From: Bradyrhizobium algeriense
Lineage (GTDB): Bacteria > Pseudomonadota > Alphaproteobacteria > Rhizobiales > Xanthobacteraceae
DNA: 64,000 bases
Direction of reading: 5' to 3'
Assembly (NCBI RefSeq): GCF_036924595.1
Contig: NZ_JAZHRV010000001.1
Coordinates: 6,537,501 to 6,601,500, forward strand
Position 1 is the stretch's first letter. Every line of letters begins with the position of its first letter. A program made the position numbers and the translations under genes. The notes under the pieces were generated by a model. That model saw nothing but the letters and a program-made list of their open reading frames with translations. It was not told where the DNA came from and ran no database searches. Of the stretch, positions 46,349-57,556 are shown in pieces.

Positions 46349-47981
46349 TCAACGCGCGGCCCCTTCTCCGATCAGCGCAAATGGCCCCCAGAACGCCGGA
46401 TAGGCGTTGCGGGGCGAGGACGCATCGTTTACGGCCGATGCGGCGGATGAGTTACCGAGAAGGAAAGCTATGTTTTCGCGATGACGCGCGAGCGTGTCGA
46501 GTGGCGTTCGATCCCGCTCGGCGCGGATGCCTTGTCGCAGAAGATTGCCGCGTTCCGCCGCGGGCTGGACATCGGCAAGGCGAGCGATGCATCCGGCAAG
46601 TCCGGGCTGTTCGACCTCGCACTCGCCCATGAACTGTATGGAACGCTGCTTGCGCCGGTCGATGCGCTGATCAAGGAAAAGCCCTCGCTTCTGGTCGTGG
46701 CGTCGGGCGCACTGACGGCGCTGCCGTTCCATCTGCTGGTGACCGAAAAGCCGGCGGCCGCGATTCCGGATAAATTCGACGGCTATCGCGATGCGGCCTG
46801 GCTGCTGAAGCGCCAGGCGGTATCGGTGTTGCCGTCGGCCGCGAGCCTGAAAGCGCTGCGGGTGTTTGCAGCGCGAAGTGAGCAAAGCACCAAGCCGATG
46901 ACGGGCTTTGGCGATCCGATTTTCAATCCCGCTGTGAAGCCTGGCGACGGCAACCGTCCCACCAGGGCCGCCGCGCGCAGCCTTGCGACCGGCGCCTACA
47001 CGGATTTCTGGCAGGGTGCCGGCGTCGATCGCGCGCGGCTTTCGGACGCGCTCGCGCAATTGCCCGACACCGCCGACGAACTCAACGCGATAGCCAAAAA
47101 CCTTGGCGTCGCGGCCGCTGATATTCACCTCGGCGATTGTTCAGCGAGATCGCGCTGTCCGGATGGTTCGCACCGAGCGCCTGTTCGCGGATCGCCGCCG
47201 CCCGCTGGTAGCGACCCTGCCGTTCATAGAGGTCCGCCAGATTGTTCAGCGAGCGCGCCACATCGGGATGCTCGCGGCCCAGCACCTTTTCGCGGATCAC
47301 CAGCGACCGCCTGATCAGCGGCTCGGCCTCGGCATAGCGACCCTGAACCTTCCCGACCTGGCCGAGATTATTCAAGAGCGTCGCCACCGCGGGATGCTCC
47401 GGGCCGGCGGCCTTTTCGTAGATCGCGAGCGCGCGTTTGAACAACGGCTCGGAATCGCCGTGGCGGCCGAGCTTCTCGTAATGCGTCGCCAGATTGTTCA
47501 GGGATTGCCCGAGGTCCGGATGACCGCGCCCGAGCGATTTTTCACGGACCGCCAGCGCGCGTTTGAACAGCGGCTCGGCGTCGGCAAAGCGTTGCTGCCG
47601 CTGGTACAGCGCGGCCAGATTGTTCAGCGCAGCGGCGATCTCGGGTGAGTCGGGCCCCACTGTCTTCTCCAGAATCGCGATGGATCGCTTGAACAGCGGC
47701 TCCGCTTCGCTATCTCTGCCCTGATTGCCGTAGGCCTGCGCCAGATTGTTCAGCGCAGCGCCGACGTCGCGGTGCGCGGGACCGAATCTTTTTTCGAGGC
47801 TTTCCACCTGTGCCTGCGCCAGCGCGACGGCTTCGGCATATTTGCCGGCGCGGCCGAGCTCGTTGATTTTGGCACTGAGCGCGGCGACATCGCCTTTTTG
47901 CGCCAAAGACGGCGCGGAGAGGCAGGTGCCCGACAACAGCGCGAGACACACTGAAAATATCATTCGATTGCGGGATTTCAT
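46349..47981 (-). pseudogene. TPR-CHAT protein gene destroyed by an internal inversion and deletions
   Basis: Three pieces of one ancestral minus-strand gene are visible. First, 47981 to about 47136 (minus) encodes a signal peptide (MIFSVCLALLSGTCLSAPSL) and about five tetratricopeptide repeats (units like AALNNLAALYQRQQRFADAE) up to ISLNN. Second, about 46454-47135 lies on the plus strand and encodes the front of a CHAT domain (EKESYVFAMTRERVEW, LLVVASGALTALPFHLLV, ADIHLG). Third, about 46440 to 46349 (minus) encodes the usual CHAT C-terminus (SSPRNAYPAFWGPFALIGEG) and stop. So the middle was inverted, and the segment with the catalytic His and Cys motifs is missing. The TPR part is still open for 299 codons with a foreign tail. 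Confidence 0.85.
46454..47135 (+). pseudogene. Inverted CHAT-domain fragment
   Basis: This plus-strand fragment belongs to the locus 46349-47981. Its frame begins after an in-frame TGA (46448-46450) and runs through KPMTGFGDPIFNPAV and DTADELNAIAKNLGV to ADIHLG, where it meets the reversed TPR sequence at about 47135/47136. The His of the CHAT dyad, expected shortly after this point, is absent. It could still be translated as a short protein but lacks the protease centre. Confidence 0.8.
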
Positions 47982-48082
47982 GCGGGCTTTCGCTGGTCAC
48001 CTTTGCGCGGGCTTGCCTTAGGTCGCGCAAAGGTCTGCGCCCGTTCAAATCCGCGATCGATGACGGCAAGCGTTAACCCTTG

Positions 48083-48817
48083 TTAGTCCTTGCCCCGCGC
48101 CTCGCCCGCCAGCCGCACCAGCATCTTGCGCAACGCCATGGCGCCGGTGACCCGTTCCGGAAAATCCAGCCGCAGCGTCGCGCTGCCGGCCTGCATGTCC
48201 ATGCCGTCGGGGTCGCAACCGGTGCAGCGCCAATCGGCGGATTCGGCCCCCAGCAGCCTGGTCGCATAGAGGTTCATCGCCTCGCGGTGATCCTCGTTCA
48301 TATGCTCCACCGCGCCCTGCTCGGCTTCCAGCAGTTCTTCGGCATCGCCGATCCCGGTCAGAAACTGTTCTGGCTTGAGGTCGATGATGCGGCCAAAACC
48401 GGCGACCAGATGCAGGCCCGACGGGGCGATCCGAAAGAACGAGAAATCCTTGAAATCCACAAAGGCTTCCGCGGATGGATGGGCGTTGAGGTAGCGCCGG
48501 CGCAGAATTTTCGCAGCCTCGCCACTGGCCTCCTCGGCCCGGCCCGCCAGCATGATCCGCGCGCCCTCCAGGGGATCGCCGGCGGCGCGCTCGTCCAGCA
48601 TCAGCGAGACCCTTCCGTCGCCGAGGATGTTCTTCGTATGCAGCGCCAGCCGCGAAATCAGCAGGATCGGCGAGGCATCGGCATGGCTGGCAACGTTAAC
48701 CAACGAGCAGTAGGGATCGCCGCTTTCAGGCATAAGGGTGGCGAGCGCGCCCTGCCGGCTGCGCCGCAGCAGCGAACGGGCGAGTTTAGAAGCATCAAAA
48801 TCTGCGGTGGGCTGCAT
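48083..48817 (-). CDS. HugZ-like heme-utilisation/pyridoxamine-phosphate-oxidase-fold protein
   Basis: A 244-residue protein with a split-barrel FMN-binding-like domain (ARSLLRRSRQGALATLMPES, SLVNVASHADASPILLISRL, and GARIMLAGRAEE). It is followed by a DUF2470 domain (about residues 165-240, EQGAVEHMNEDHREAMNLYA). This two-domain layout fits the HugZ family, of which some members degrade heme; others are of unknown activity. The heme-contact residues cannot be verified by eye. It is divergent from chvI with a 216-base gap. Confidence 0.85.
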   Translation of the reverse strand: MQPTADFDASKLARSLLRRSRQGALATLMPESGDPYCSLVNVASHADASPILLISRLALHTKNILGDGRVSLMLDERAAGDPLEGARIMLAGRAEEASGEAAKILRRRYLNAHPSAEAFVDFKDFSFFRIAPSGLHLVAGFGRIIDLKPEQFLTGIGDAEELLEAEQGAVEHMNEDHREAMNLYATRLLGAESADWRCTGCDPDGMDMQAGSATLRLDFPERVTGAMALRKMLVRLAGEARGKD

Positions 48818-49033
48818 GGTTCCTTTCCGGCCATCTTATTGCAAAAAGGGGGTTTTCTCCACCAGACAGGGTGCTATATGGGGGACAGCGCATCTCCGCG
48901 GGAACGTTTTGCGGAACTCGGTCACACTTCAGCCCAGCTTGCATTGCTCGTTGACCGTGTACAAAGCCCATTTATGCGGCGTCTGGCTGGATTGCCCGCC
49001 GTTTAAGCCACTCTCTTATTCGAAAGCAGGCTC

Positions 49034-49735
49034 ATGCCCACAATCGCCCTGGTCGATGATGACCGCAACATTCTCACTTCCGTGTCGATCGCACTCGAAG
49101 CCGAAGGCTATCGCATCATGACCTACACGGATGGGGCTTCGGCGCTCGACGGCTTCCGCACTTCGCCGCCGGACCTCGCGATCCTCGACATCAAGATGCC
49201 GCGCATGGACGGCATGGAAACGCTACGCCGGCTGCGGCAGAAGTCCGATCTGCCGGTGATCTTCCTGACCTCCAAGGATGAAGAGATCGACGAATTGTTC
49301 GGCCTCAAGATGGGCGCCGACGATTTCATCCGCAAGCCGTTCTCGCAGCGCCTGCTGGTCGAGCGCGTCAAGGCCGTGCTCCGCCGCGGCCAGCCCAAGG
49401 ATCCGACCGCCGTGCCGAAGGAGCCGGATGCGCGCGCGCTGGACCGCGGCCTGCTGCGGATGGATCCGGAGCGTCACACCTGCACCTGGAAAAACGAGCC
49501 GGTGACGCTGACGGTGACCGAATTCCTGATCCTGCAGGCGCTGGCGACCCGGCCGGGCGTGGTGAAAAGCCGCAACGCGCTGATGGACGCGGCCTATGAC
49601 GATCAAGTCTATGTCGACGACCGCACCATCGACAGCCACATCAAGCGGCTGCGCAAGAAGTTCAAGGTTGTCGACGACGATTTCGAGATGATCGAGACGC
49701 TGTACGGCGTCGGCTATCGCTTCAAGGAAGCCTGA
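49034..49735 (+). CDS. chvI: Response regulator ChvI
   Basis: The 233-residue OmpR-type regulator starts [20 protein letters not shown]. The phosphoacceptor Asp is in [20 protein letters not shown] near residue 53, and the conserved Lys in [20 protein letters not shown]. The winged-helix output domain covers about 140-230, ending YGVGYRF. It pairs with the ChvG kinase encoded 92 bases downstream. In rhizobia ChvI-ChvG (ExoS-ChvI) answers acidity and envelope signals and controls exopolysaccharide and host-interaction genes. Confidence 0.94.
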   Translation: MPTIALVDDDRNILTSVSIALEAEGYRIMTYTDGASALDGFRTSPPDLAILDIKMPRMDGMETLRRLRQKSDLPVIFLTSKDEEIDELFGLKMGADDFIRKPFSQRLLVERVKAVLRRGQPKDPTAVPKEPDARALDRGLLRMDPERHTCTWKNEPVTLTVTEFLILQALATRPGVVKSRNALMDAAYDDQVYVDDRTIDSHIKRLRKKFKVVDDDFEMIETLYGVGYRFKEA

Positions 49736-49746
49736 TCTGCGTTTTC

Positions 49747-49778
49747 CGGGCGGAAGTGCCGACTGACACATCCGCCCG
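49747..49778. other. Stem-loop between chvI and chvG
   Basis: CGGGCGGA-A-GTG pairs with CAC-A-TCCGCCCG around an 8-base loop: 11 pairs with one A/A mismatch, 11 bases after the chvI stop. It could set the relative expression of the two genes by partial termination or mRNA protection. No T-tract follows. Confidence 0.5.
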
Positions 49779-49827
49779 TTCGGCGTAGAATTACAAAAGC
49801 GGCGCATCACAACCGGCAGCTCGACCA

Positions 49828-51645
49828 TTGCTAGATCGAACGCAGCCCGATTCCAGCCTGAACCACGAGGATGCTTCCGAGCTCCTCGAGCAGCGTAGCG
49901 TTGCCGACGATAGCCCGGGCGAAAAGGGCTGGCGGCGGCCGCTCGGCTGGTTGCGCCGGGCCGGGCAATTCTTCTTCGCGCTGTCCTTCTCCAGCCTCAC
50001 GCGCCGGATCGTTTCGCTCAATCTGGCCGGCCTCGTCGCCCTGGTGGCGAGCATTCTCTATCTCTCGCAGTTCCGCGCCGGCCTGATCGACGCGCGGGCG
50101 CAGAGCCTGCTGGTGCAGGCCGAAATCATCGCCGGCGCGATTGCCGCCTCCGCGACCGTCGAAACCAACACCATCACTATCGATCCGGACCGCCTGCTCG
50201 ACCTCAAGCCCGGCGAAAGCTACGGCGCGCCAGACGAATCTTCGGGGCTCGATTTTCCGATCAATCCGGAGCGCGTCGCGCCGGTGCTGCGGCGGCTGAT
50301 CTCGCCGACCAAGACCCGCGCGCGCATCTATGGCGGCGACGGCGGCATGATCCTCGACAGCCGCAGCCTCTATGGCAAGGGGGACGTGCTGCGCTTCGAA
50401 CTGCCGCCGCCTTCGACGGAGAAGCCGGGCTTTGTCGAGCGCGCCACGATCTCGATCCGCACCTGGCTCAATCGCGGCGACCTGCCGCTGTATCGCGAGC
50501 TGGGTCCGGAAAACGGCAAGGGTTACCAGGAAATCGTGCAGGCGCTCGACGGCGTCAAGAGCAGCATGGTGCGGGTCAACGACCGCGGCGAGGTGATCGT
50601 CTCGGTCGCGGTCCCGGTGCAGCGTTTCCGCGCCGTGCATGGCGCCTTGATGCTCTCGACGCAGGGCGACGACATCGACCAGATGGTGACCGCCGAGCGG
50701 CTGGCGATCCTCAAGGTCGGCGGCGTCGCCTCCGCCGTCATGATCGTGCTGTCGCTCTTGCTGGCGAGCACGATTGCGGGTCCGGTGCGGCGGCTGGCCG
50801 ACGGCGCCGAGCGCGTCCGCCGGCGCATCCAGACCCGCGTCGAGATTCCCGATTTCACCCGCCGCCGCGACGAGATCGGCCATCTCTCGGGCGCGCTGCG
50901 CGACATGACGAATGCGCTGTATAGCCGCATCGAGGCGATCGAGATGTTCGCCGCCGACGTCGCCCATGAATTGAAGAACCCGCTGACCTCGCTGCGATCG
51001 GCGGTGGAAACGCTGCCGCTGGCGCGCAACGACACCAGCCGCGCGCGCCTGCTCGAGGTGATCGAGCACGACGTCAAGCGGCTCGACCGGCTGATCTCGG
51101 ATATTTCCGACGCCAGCCGCCTCGATGCGGAATTGCAGCGCCAAGACATGGCGCCGGTCAATGTGCGGCGGCTGCTGACGACGCTGGCCTCGGTCGCCAA
51201 CGAAACCCGGCTTGGTCATGACGTCGCAGTCGAGGCGCGCTTCGAAGGCCGCGGCGCAACCGACGCGTTCTCGGTGCCGGGCCACGATTCGCGGCTTGGG
51301 CAGGTGATCTCCAACCTGCTGTCCAACGCGCAATCCTTCTCCAACCCCGGAGGCAAGGTGCGCGTCACCTGCCGCCGCGTGCGCTCGGAAATCGAAATCG
51401 TCGTCGATGACGACGGGCCGGGCATCGGCGAGGATGCGCTGGAGCGCATCTTCGAGCGTTTCTACACCGACCGGCCGCATCAGGGCTTTGGCCAGAACTC
51501 GGGCCTGGGCCTGTCGATCTCCAAGCAGATCATCGAAGCGCATAACGGGCGGGTCTGGGCGGAAAATCGCCACGGCCCGGCTGATGCCGACGGCAGGCCG
51601 ACGGTGGTCGGCGCGCGCTTCGTGGTTCGGCTGCCAGCGCCATGA
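49828..51645 (+). CDS. chvG: Sensor histidine kinase ChvG
   Basis: A 605-residue membrane kinase. TM1 is at about residues 60-80 (IVSLNLAGLVALVASILYLS) and TM2 near 290-312 (VGGVASAVMIVLSLLLAST), with a periplasmic sensor of about 210 residues between. HAMP follows, then the H-box FAADVAHELKNPLTSLRSAV near 380. ATPase boxes are SNLLSNAQSFSNPGG, DDDGPGIGEDALERIFERFY and GLGLSISKQIIEAHNG. Start appears to be TTG 49828. The stop overlaps the hprK start (ATGA), linking the two genes. Confidence 0.94.
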   Translation: MLDRTQPDSSLNHEDASELLEQRSVADDSPGEKGWRRPLGWLRRAGQFFFALSFSSLTRRIVSLNLAGLVALVASILYLSQFRAGLIDARAQSLLVQAEIIAGAIAASATVETNTITIDPDRLLDLKPGESYGAPDESSGLDFPINPERVAPVLRRLISPTKTRARIYGGDGGMILDSRSLYGKGDVLRFELPPPSTEKPGFVERATISIRTWLNRGDLPLYRELGPENGKGYQEIVQALDGVKSSMVRVNDRGEVIVSVAVPVQRFRAVHGALMLSTQGDDIDQMVTAERLAILKVGGVASAVMIVLSLLLASTIAGPVRRLADGAERVRRRIQTRVEIPDFTRRRDEIGHLSGALRDMTNALYSRIEAIEMFAADVAHELKNPLTSLRSAVETLPLARNDTSRARLLEVIEHDVKRLDRLISDISDASRLDAELQRQDMAPVNVRRLLTTLASVANETRLGHDVAVEARFEGRGATDAFSVPGHDSRLGQVISNLLSNAQSFSNPGGKVRVTCRRVRSEIEIVVDDDGPGIGEDALERIFERFYTDRPHQGFGQNSGLGLSISKQIIEAHNGRVWAENRHGPADADGRPTVVGARFVVRLPAP

Positions 51646-52166
51646 TGACGCAGGGCGCGAGCGTGCACGCCTCCGCCGTGCTGGTGGGCGATCGCGCCGT
51701 GCTGATCCGGGGCCCGTCAGGCGCCGGCAAGTCCCGGCTGGCCTTCGATCTGATTCTCGCCGGACGCGCCGGGCAGCTTCCGCCGGCCGTTTTGGTCGGC
51801 GATGACCGTGTCCATCTCGACACAGTGGACGGACAATTGTGGGTCCGGCCAGCGCGGGAACTGGCCGGCCTGATCGAGATTCGGGGCCTCGGAATCCGCC
51901 GCTGCGACGTCGTCATTGAGGCCATCGTTGGGCTTGTGGTCGATCTGGCGGCCGGCGATGCGGCGCGGCTGCCGCCGCCAGAAGCGCTCTCCACTCGCTT
52001 AAACGGTGTTTTGTTACCGCGAATCCCCGTTGGAAGCGGCTATGACCCCCTCCCGATGATTGCAGCAGCCCTGACCACAACCGCAAGTTCAGGTTCCGTC
52101 CAACCTTTGGATGATTGTTCGAAGGGGATTGGTAACCATATAAGCCCCAATATCGCCACCGATTAA
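51642..52166 (+). CDS. hprK: Short HPr kinase/phosphorylase
   Basis: The 174-residue protein corresponds to the C-terminal kinase domain of HprK only, the normal alphaproteobacterial form. The P-loop is VLIRGPSGAGKSRLAFDLIL near residue 25. The HprK signature LIEIRGLGIRRCDVV lies near 78, and PRIPVGSGYDPLPMI is near the end. It would phosphorylate the regulatory Ser of HPr encoded two genes downstream. Translational overlap with chvG places this PTS regulator in the ChvI-ChvG operon. Confidence 0.93.
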   Translation: MMTQGASVHASAVLVGDRAVLIRGPSGAGKSRLAFDLILAGRAGQLPPAVLVGDDRVHLDTVDGQLWVRPARELAGLIEIRGLGIRRCDVVIEAIVGLVVDLAAGDAARLPPPEALSTRLNGVLLPRIPVGSGYDPLPMIAAALTTTASSGSVQPLDDCSKGIGNHISPNIATD

Positions 52167-52298
52167 ACCGGCACAGGCCTCACTGTTTACCGCCAAGTAC
52201 TGGAACAATAGCCAAGATGCCCTCTTGCGCGGGGCCTCTGGATGGTCAAAGTGGCGCGTTCGTGCGGTGCACCAAAAAGCACCCGCGAGGAGTTTCCG

Positions 52299-52700
52299 AT
52301 GATTGGTCTAGTGCTTGTGACCCATGGGCGCCTTGCCGACGAGTTCAAGGCGGCGCTCGAACATGTCATGGGTCCGCAAAAACAAATTGAAGCCATCACG
52401 ATTGGAGCCGAGGACGACTCCGATCTGTGTCGAAGCGATATCATCGAAGCGGTGAATCGCGTCGACAGTGGCGATGGTGTCGCTATCCTCACCGACATGT
52501 TCGGCGGCACACCTTCCAACCTCGCAATATCCTGCATGAGCCGTCCCAAGGTGGAGGTGCTCGCAGGCATCAATCTTCCCATGCTGGTCAAGCTTGCCAA
52601 GGTGCGCGAAGAGCGCTCGCTTCCCGATGCCATCGCCATGGCCCAGGAAGCCGGCCGCAAATACGTCACCATCGCCAGCCGCGTACTCGCCGGCAAATGA
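52299..52700 (+). CDS. manX: PTS EIIA component, mannose-family type
   Basis: A 133-residue EIIA-Man-like protein beginning MIGLVLVTHGRLADEFKAAL with the phosphorylatable His at position 9. The conserved ILTDMFGGTPSNLAISCMSR is near residue 65. No EIIB, EIIC or EIID gene is present, so it is probably regulatory rather than a sugar transporter part. Start ATG 52299 with GAGGAG upstream. Its stop overlaps the ptsH start (ATGA). Confidence 0.93.
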   Translation: MIGLVLVTHGRLADEFKAALEHVMGPQKQIEAITIGAEDDSDLCRSDIIEAVNRVDSGDGVAILTDMFGGTPSNLAISCMSRPKVEVLAGINLPMLVKLAKVREERSLPDAIAMAQEAGRKYVTIASRVLAGK

Positions 52701-53023
52701 GCGACGAGGCCGCGCCCGAAAAGGAACTCGGGCCGACCGTGCCTGCGGGCGCCATTTCGCGGGAACTTCAAATCATCAACAAGCGGGGCCTGCACGCGCG
52801 GGCCTCGGCCAAGTTCGTGCAGATGGTCGAAAAGTTCAACGCCGAGGTCTGGGTGACGCGCGGCAGCGAGACCGTCGGCGGCACCTCGATCATGGGTCTG
52901 ATGATGCTGGCGGCAGGACCGGGAACCTCCGTGACGGTCTCCGCGATCGGCCCCGAAGCCCAGGCCGCGGTCGATGCGATCGCCGCGCTGGTCGCCGACA
53001 AGTTCAACGAAGAAGGTGTGTGA
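52697..53023 (+). CDS. ptsH: Phosphocarrier protein HPr
   Basis: The 108-residue HPr has an N-terminal extension of about 18 residues. The active-site His is in IINKRGLHARASAKFVQMVE, and the regulatory Ser region VGGTSIMGLMMLAAGPG is the expected HprK target. Start ATG 52697 overlaps the manX stop. In rhizobia this HPr receives phosphate from EI-Ntr and passes it to EIIA proteins that control potassium, nitrogen and carbon functions rather than sugar uptake. Confidence 0.94.
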   Translation: MSDEAAPEKELGPTVPAGAISRELQIINKRGLHARASAKFVQMVEKFNAEVWVTRGSETVGGTSIMGLMMLAAGPGTSVTVSAIGPEAQAAVDAIAALVADKFNEEGV

Positions 53024-53040
53024 GGCCGAGAGCGTGACGG

Positions 53041-53186
53041 CTCTTCTTACCTCGCCCGGCTTGCGGGGAGAGGTCGGATCGCTCTTGCGATCCGGGTGAG
53101 GGGGTACAGGTCTATCAACTCGCACGGCGCTCGTGGTGAGAGCCCCTCACCCCGACCCTCTCCCCGCAAGAGCGGGGCGAGGGAGC
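53041..53186. repeat. Interspersed palindromic repeat, family F
   Basis: CTCTTCTTACCTCGCCCGGC at 53041 and CTCTCCCCGCAAGAGCGGGG near 53157-53176, plus inner pairs GGTGAGGGGG / CCCCTCACCC. It lies between convergent ptsH and the SDR gene. Same family as 9742-9901. Confidence 0.8.
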
Positions 53187-53198
53187 AGAACCTGCATC

Positions 53199-53996
53199 TC
53201 AAAACGGATTCGTGACAATCCCGCCGTCGACGCGGAGCGCGGCGCCGTTGGTGGCGCTGGAGGCTTTCGAGCAGACGTAGCAGATCAGGTTGGCGACCTC
53301 TTCCGGCTTGGCGTAGCGCTGCAGCAGCGACGCCGGGCGGCGTTCGGTGAAGGTGCGCGCGACGAGATCCTCCACCGTCGTTCCCATCGTCTTTGCGCGC
53401 GCGGCGAGACGGACCGGCGCCATCTCGACCCAGGTCGGGCCCGGCATCACCGAGTTGACTGTTACGTTGGTGCCCTTGGTCGTCTCCGCCGCGCCGCGCG
53501 CGATGACGAGCTGCGCCGATTTGGAGAAGCCGTAATGCACCATCTCCTTCGGTATGTAGACGCCTGACTCGCTGGAGACGAACACGACGCGGCCCCAGTC
53601 CTTGTCCTCAAGCATCCGCTTCAAATAATGCCGCGTCAGCCGGACCCCGCTCATGACGTTGACTTCGAACATCTTTGACCAGTCCGAATCCTCTATCTCG
53701 AAGAATCCCTTTGGATCGTAGATGCCGAGATTGTTGACGAGGATATCGACGTCAGGGAATTGCTTCACCAGCGCGGCACAGCCGGCCGCATTGCCGAGAT
53801 CGAACACCGCGGCATGCACCTTGGCTAACGGCGCGGCCCCCTGGACTTTCGCCACGGCCTCGCCGACCGCCGCCTTGTCGCGCCCGTTGACGATCACTTC
53901 CGCACCCATTTGCGCAAGCCCGCTGGCGGTCGCGAGCCCGATGCCGCGCGTCGAACCGGTGACGAGCGCCGTCTTGTCCGTCAGGTCGAGATCCAT
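53199..53996 (-). CDS. Short-chain dehydrogenase/reductase
   Basis: A 265-residue classical SDR. The cofactor motif is ALVTGSTRGIGLATASGLAQ near residue 10; the following NGRD suggests NADP(H) preference. NNLGIYDPKGF forms the NNAG-like motif. The active site is Ser in VVFVSSESGVY and YxxxK in MVHYGFSKSAQLV near residue 155. The C-terminus ends with a typical NGAALRVDGGIV. The substrate is unknown. The glycosyltransferase gene ends 34 bases upstream on the same strand. Confidence 0.9.
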   Translation of the reverse strand: MDLDLTDKTALVTGSTRGIGLATASGLAQMGAEVIVNGRDKAAVGEAVAKVQGAAPLAKVHAAVFDLGNAAGCAALVKQFPDVDILVNNLGIYDPKGFFEIEDSDWSKMFEVNVMSGVRLTRHYLKRMLEDKDWGRVVFVSSESGVYIPKEMVHYGFSKSAQLVIARGAAETTKGTNVTVNSVMPGPTWVEMAPVRLAARAKTMGTTVEDLVARTFTERRPASLLQRYAKPEEVANLICYVCSKASSATNGAALRVDGGIVTNPF

Positions 53997-54030
53997 GCGT
54001 TACCCTCTTTCGATTTTCTTATGGCCGCTG

Positions 54031-55629
54031 CTATTTGGCCGGCGGCACGATGAAGATGTTCCAGGCCGTCGCGGGGCCGGGCATCCCCAGAAAGTACCGC
54101 CGCGTGGTCATCACCATGCGCTCGGCATTGGCGGCATGGGCTTTCATCCACGCCTCGCATTTTTCCAGCTTCCAGTCGCCGACCTCGCAGATGCCGATGA
54201 AGCCCGATCGCTTCGCTTCGTCGAGCGAGGTCAGGCCCGACGACCACGGCTCGTCCGGTGTCAGTGGCGCCGGATGATCGGGGCTGTAGAAGGTAACGGG
54301 CTGGCCGGTATCGGTATAGGCCGCGACCACCGGCCAGCGCGAATAAAACCGCGTGTGCCAGGCTTCCGTCAGTTCGTGGGCGAGTTCGGAACGCGCCCGG
54401 TAGGTCGCGCCTGCGGTGCGCTTTTCATTCATTTCATAGGCTACGATCCTTGGCGAGACCACCAGCACGACGAGCGAAATCACCAGCCAGGTCGCCGTCA
54501 GGTTCAACAGCGCGATTTTCCGGACCCGCACTGCTGATATCGCGATCAACGCGAGCGGCATCAGGAAGAACAGCGAGATGCCCCAATCGGTTTTGATGTA
54601 GATGTGGAACAGCACGGCGCCGAGCGGCGGCCCGATCGCCACCACCGCCTGGACGATCCAGACATTGAACGCCTGCGACGTGTTCACGCCGGAGTTGGCG
54701 CCGCGCGCCAGGGCTGGAAACGGCGTCAAACGCAGCGGCCGCCAGCCAAGCGCGATCGCGCCGAGCACCACCGGCAAGGCCAGCAGCGCCAGATTATGCA
54801 AGACATAGCCGAGCGCGAGATCGTCGATCATCGCGCGGTCGGTGAGCGAATACGTATTGCCGGCATAGGTGAGCGGGACGAAATTCACCTGCTTCAGCCA
54901 CATCAAGTGCGGCAGCATCACCACCACGAGCGTGGCAATCGCGACCCACGGCGCCGGCGAGCGCAGGAATTGCAGACGGTCGGGATGGATCAGCGCGGCA
55001 AGGCCGACGGCGCCGATCATGGTCAGCACCCAATATTTGGTCATCAGCGCCAGCGCACCGGCGAGCCCGAGCCACACGCCGGATTTGATGGTGCGCTTCT
55101 CGAACGCGTCGAGATAGGCCAGCACCACGAGCGGCAGCGTGACGAGCTGCAGCAGGTCCGGATTGTACTTGAAACCCTTGAAGTTGAAGATCGGATAGAG
55201 CGCCAGCATCACCACGACGAAGAACGCGCGGCGGCGATCGACCACGCGCAGCGCCAACAGCCAGCAGATCACGAGGCCACAGCCGAGCGTCGCCATCGCC
55301 AGCGCATAGGTCGCCCAGTCGGTGACCGGAAACAGCATGAACCAGAGGCCGGCGACCCATCCCGACAGCGGCGGGTGCTTGCCGTAGCCAAGCAGGAACT
55401 TCTGCCCCCAGGCGTAGGCTTCCGCGACGTCCATATGAACGTCCTGCCCGGCCTTCAGATTGACCAGAATCAGCGTCCACAGGACGGCGTGAACCGCCGC
55501 AAAGCCGGTGACCAGCCACAGGCCGGTTTTGGGATCGCTGGCGAGCGAGGCCAGCCACGCCGCCAGCCGCCGGAGGGAGGGAATGCGTTTTGGGCGCGCA
55601 GCTGCTGACGAAACAGAGGTACTCGACAT
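54031..55629 (-). CDS. Glycosyltransferase family 39-like membrane protein
   Basis: A 532-residue polytopic protein of the ArnT/PMT-like GT-C fold. The first external loop after TM1 contains DVHMDVAEAYAWGQKFLLG and KHPPLSGWVAGLWFMLFPV, where acidic residues are expected to be catalytic. About ten further hydrophobic segments follow (FFVVVMLALYPIFNFKGFKY, LAGALALMTKYWVLTMIGAV), then a C-terminal periplasmic domain of about 120 residues. Such enzymes transfer sugars from undecaprenyl-linked donors to lipids or proteins. The acceptor is unknown. Confidence 0.85.
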   Translation of the reverse strand: MSSTSVSSAAARPKRIPSLRRLAAWLASLASDPKTGLWLVTGFAAVHAVLWTLILVNLKAGQDVHMDVAEAYAWGQKFLLGYGKHPPLSGWVAGLWFMLFPVTDWATYALAMATLGCGLVICWLLALRVVDRRRAFFVVVMLALYPIFNFKGFKYNPDLLQLVTLPLVVLAYLDAFEKRTIKSGVWLGLAGALALMTKYWVLTMIGAVGLAALIHPDRLQFLRSPAPWVAIATLVVVMLPHLMWLKQVNFVPLTYAGNTYSLTDRAMIDDLALGYVLHNLALLALPVVLGAIALGWRPLRLTPFPALARGANSGVNTSQAFNVWIVQAVVAIGPPLGAVLFHIYIKTDWGISLFFLMPLALIAISAVRVRKIALLNLTATWLVISLVVLVVSPRIVAYEMNEKRTAGATYRARSELAHELTEAWHTRFYSRWPVVAAYTDTGQPVTFYSPDHPAPLTPDEPWSSGLTSLDEAKRSGFIGICEVGDWKLEKCEAWMKAHAANAERMVMTTRRYFLGMPGPATAWNIFIVPPAK

Positions 55630-55744
55630 GGCCCCGTGCGTAGCGCGTTTTGGGCTTGAGTGGAATCAGCTTGGCGTGAAGAATCCCCCTTAGAATACAG
55701 CAATATGGTTGCCGCACGGGGATGTGAATGCTATCCCGCGCCCC

Positions 55745-57556
<1,812 letters not shown>

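Noticed and set aside
46174-46632. Plus-strand open frame of 152 codons in front of the inverted CHAT fragment
   Set aside because: It crosses the FixK-type site and antisense CHAT C-terminus, and has no ribosome binding site or family features.
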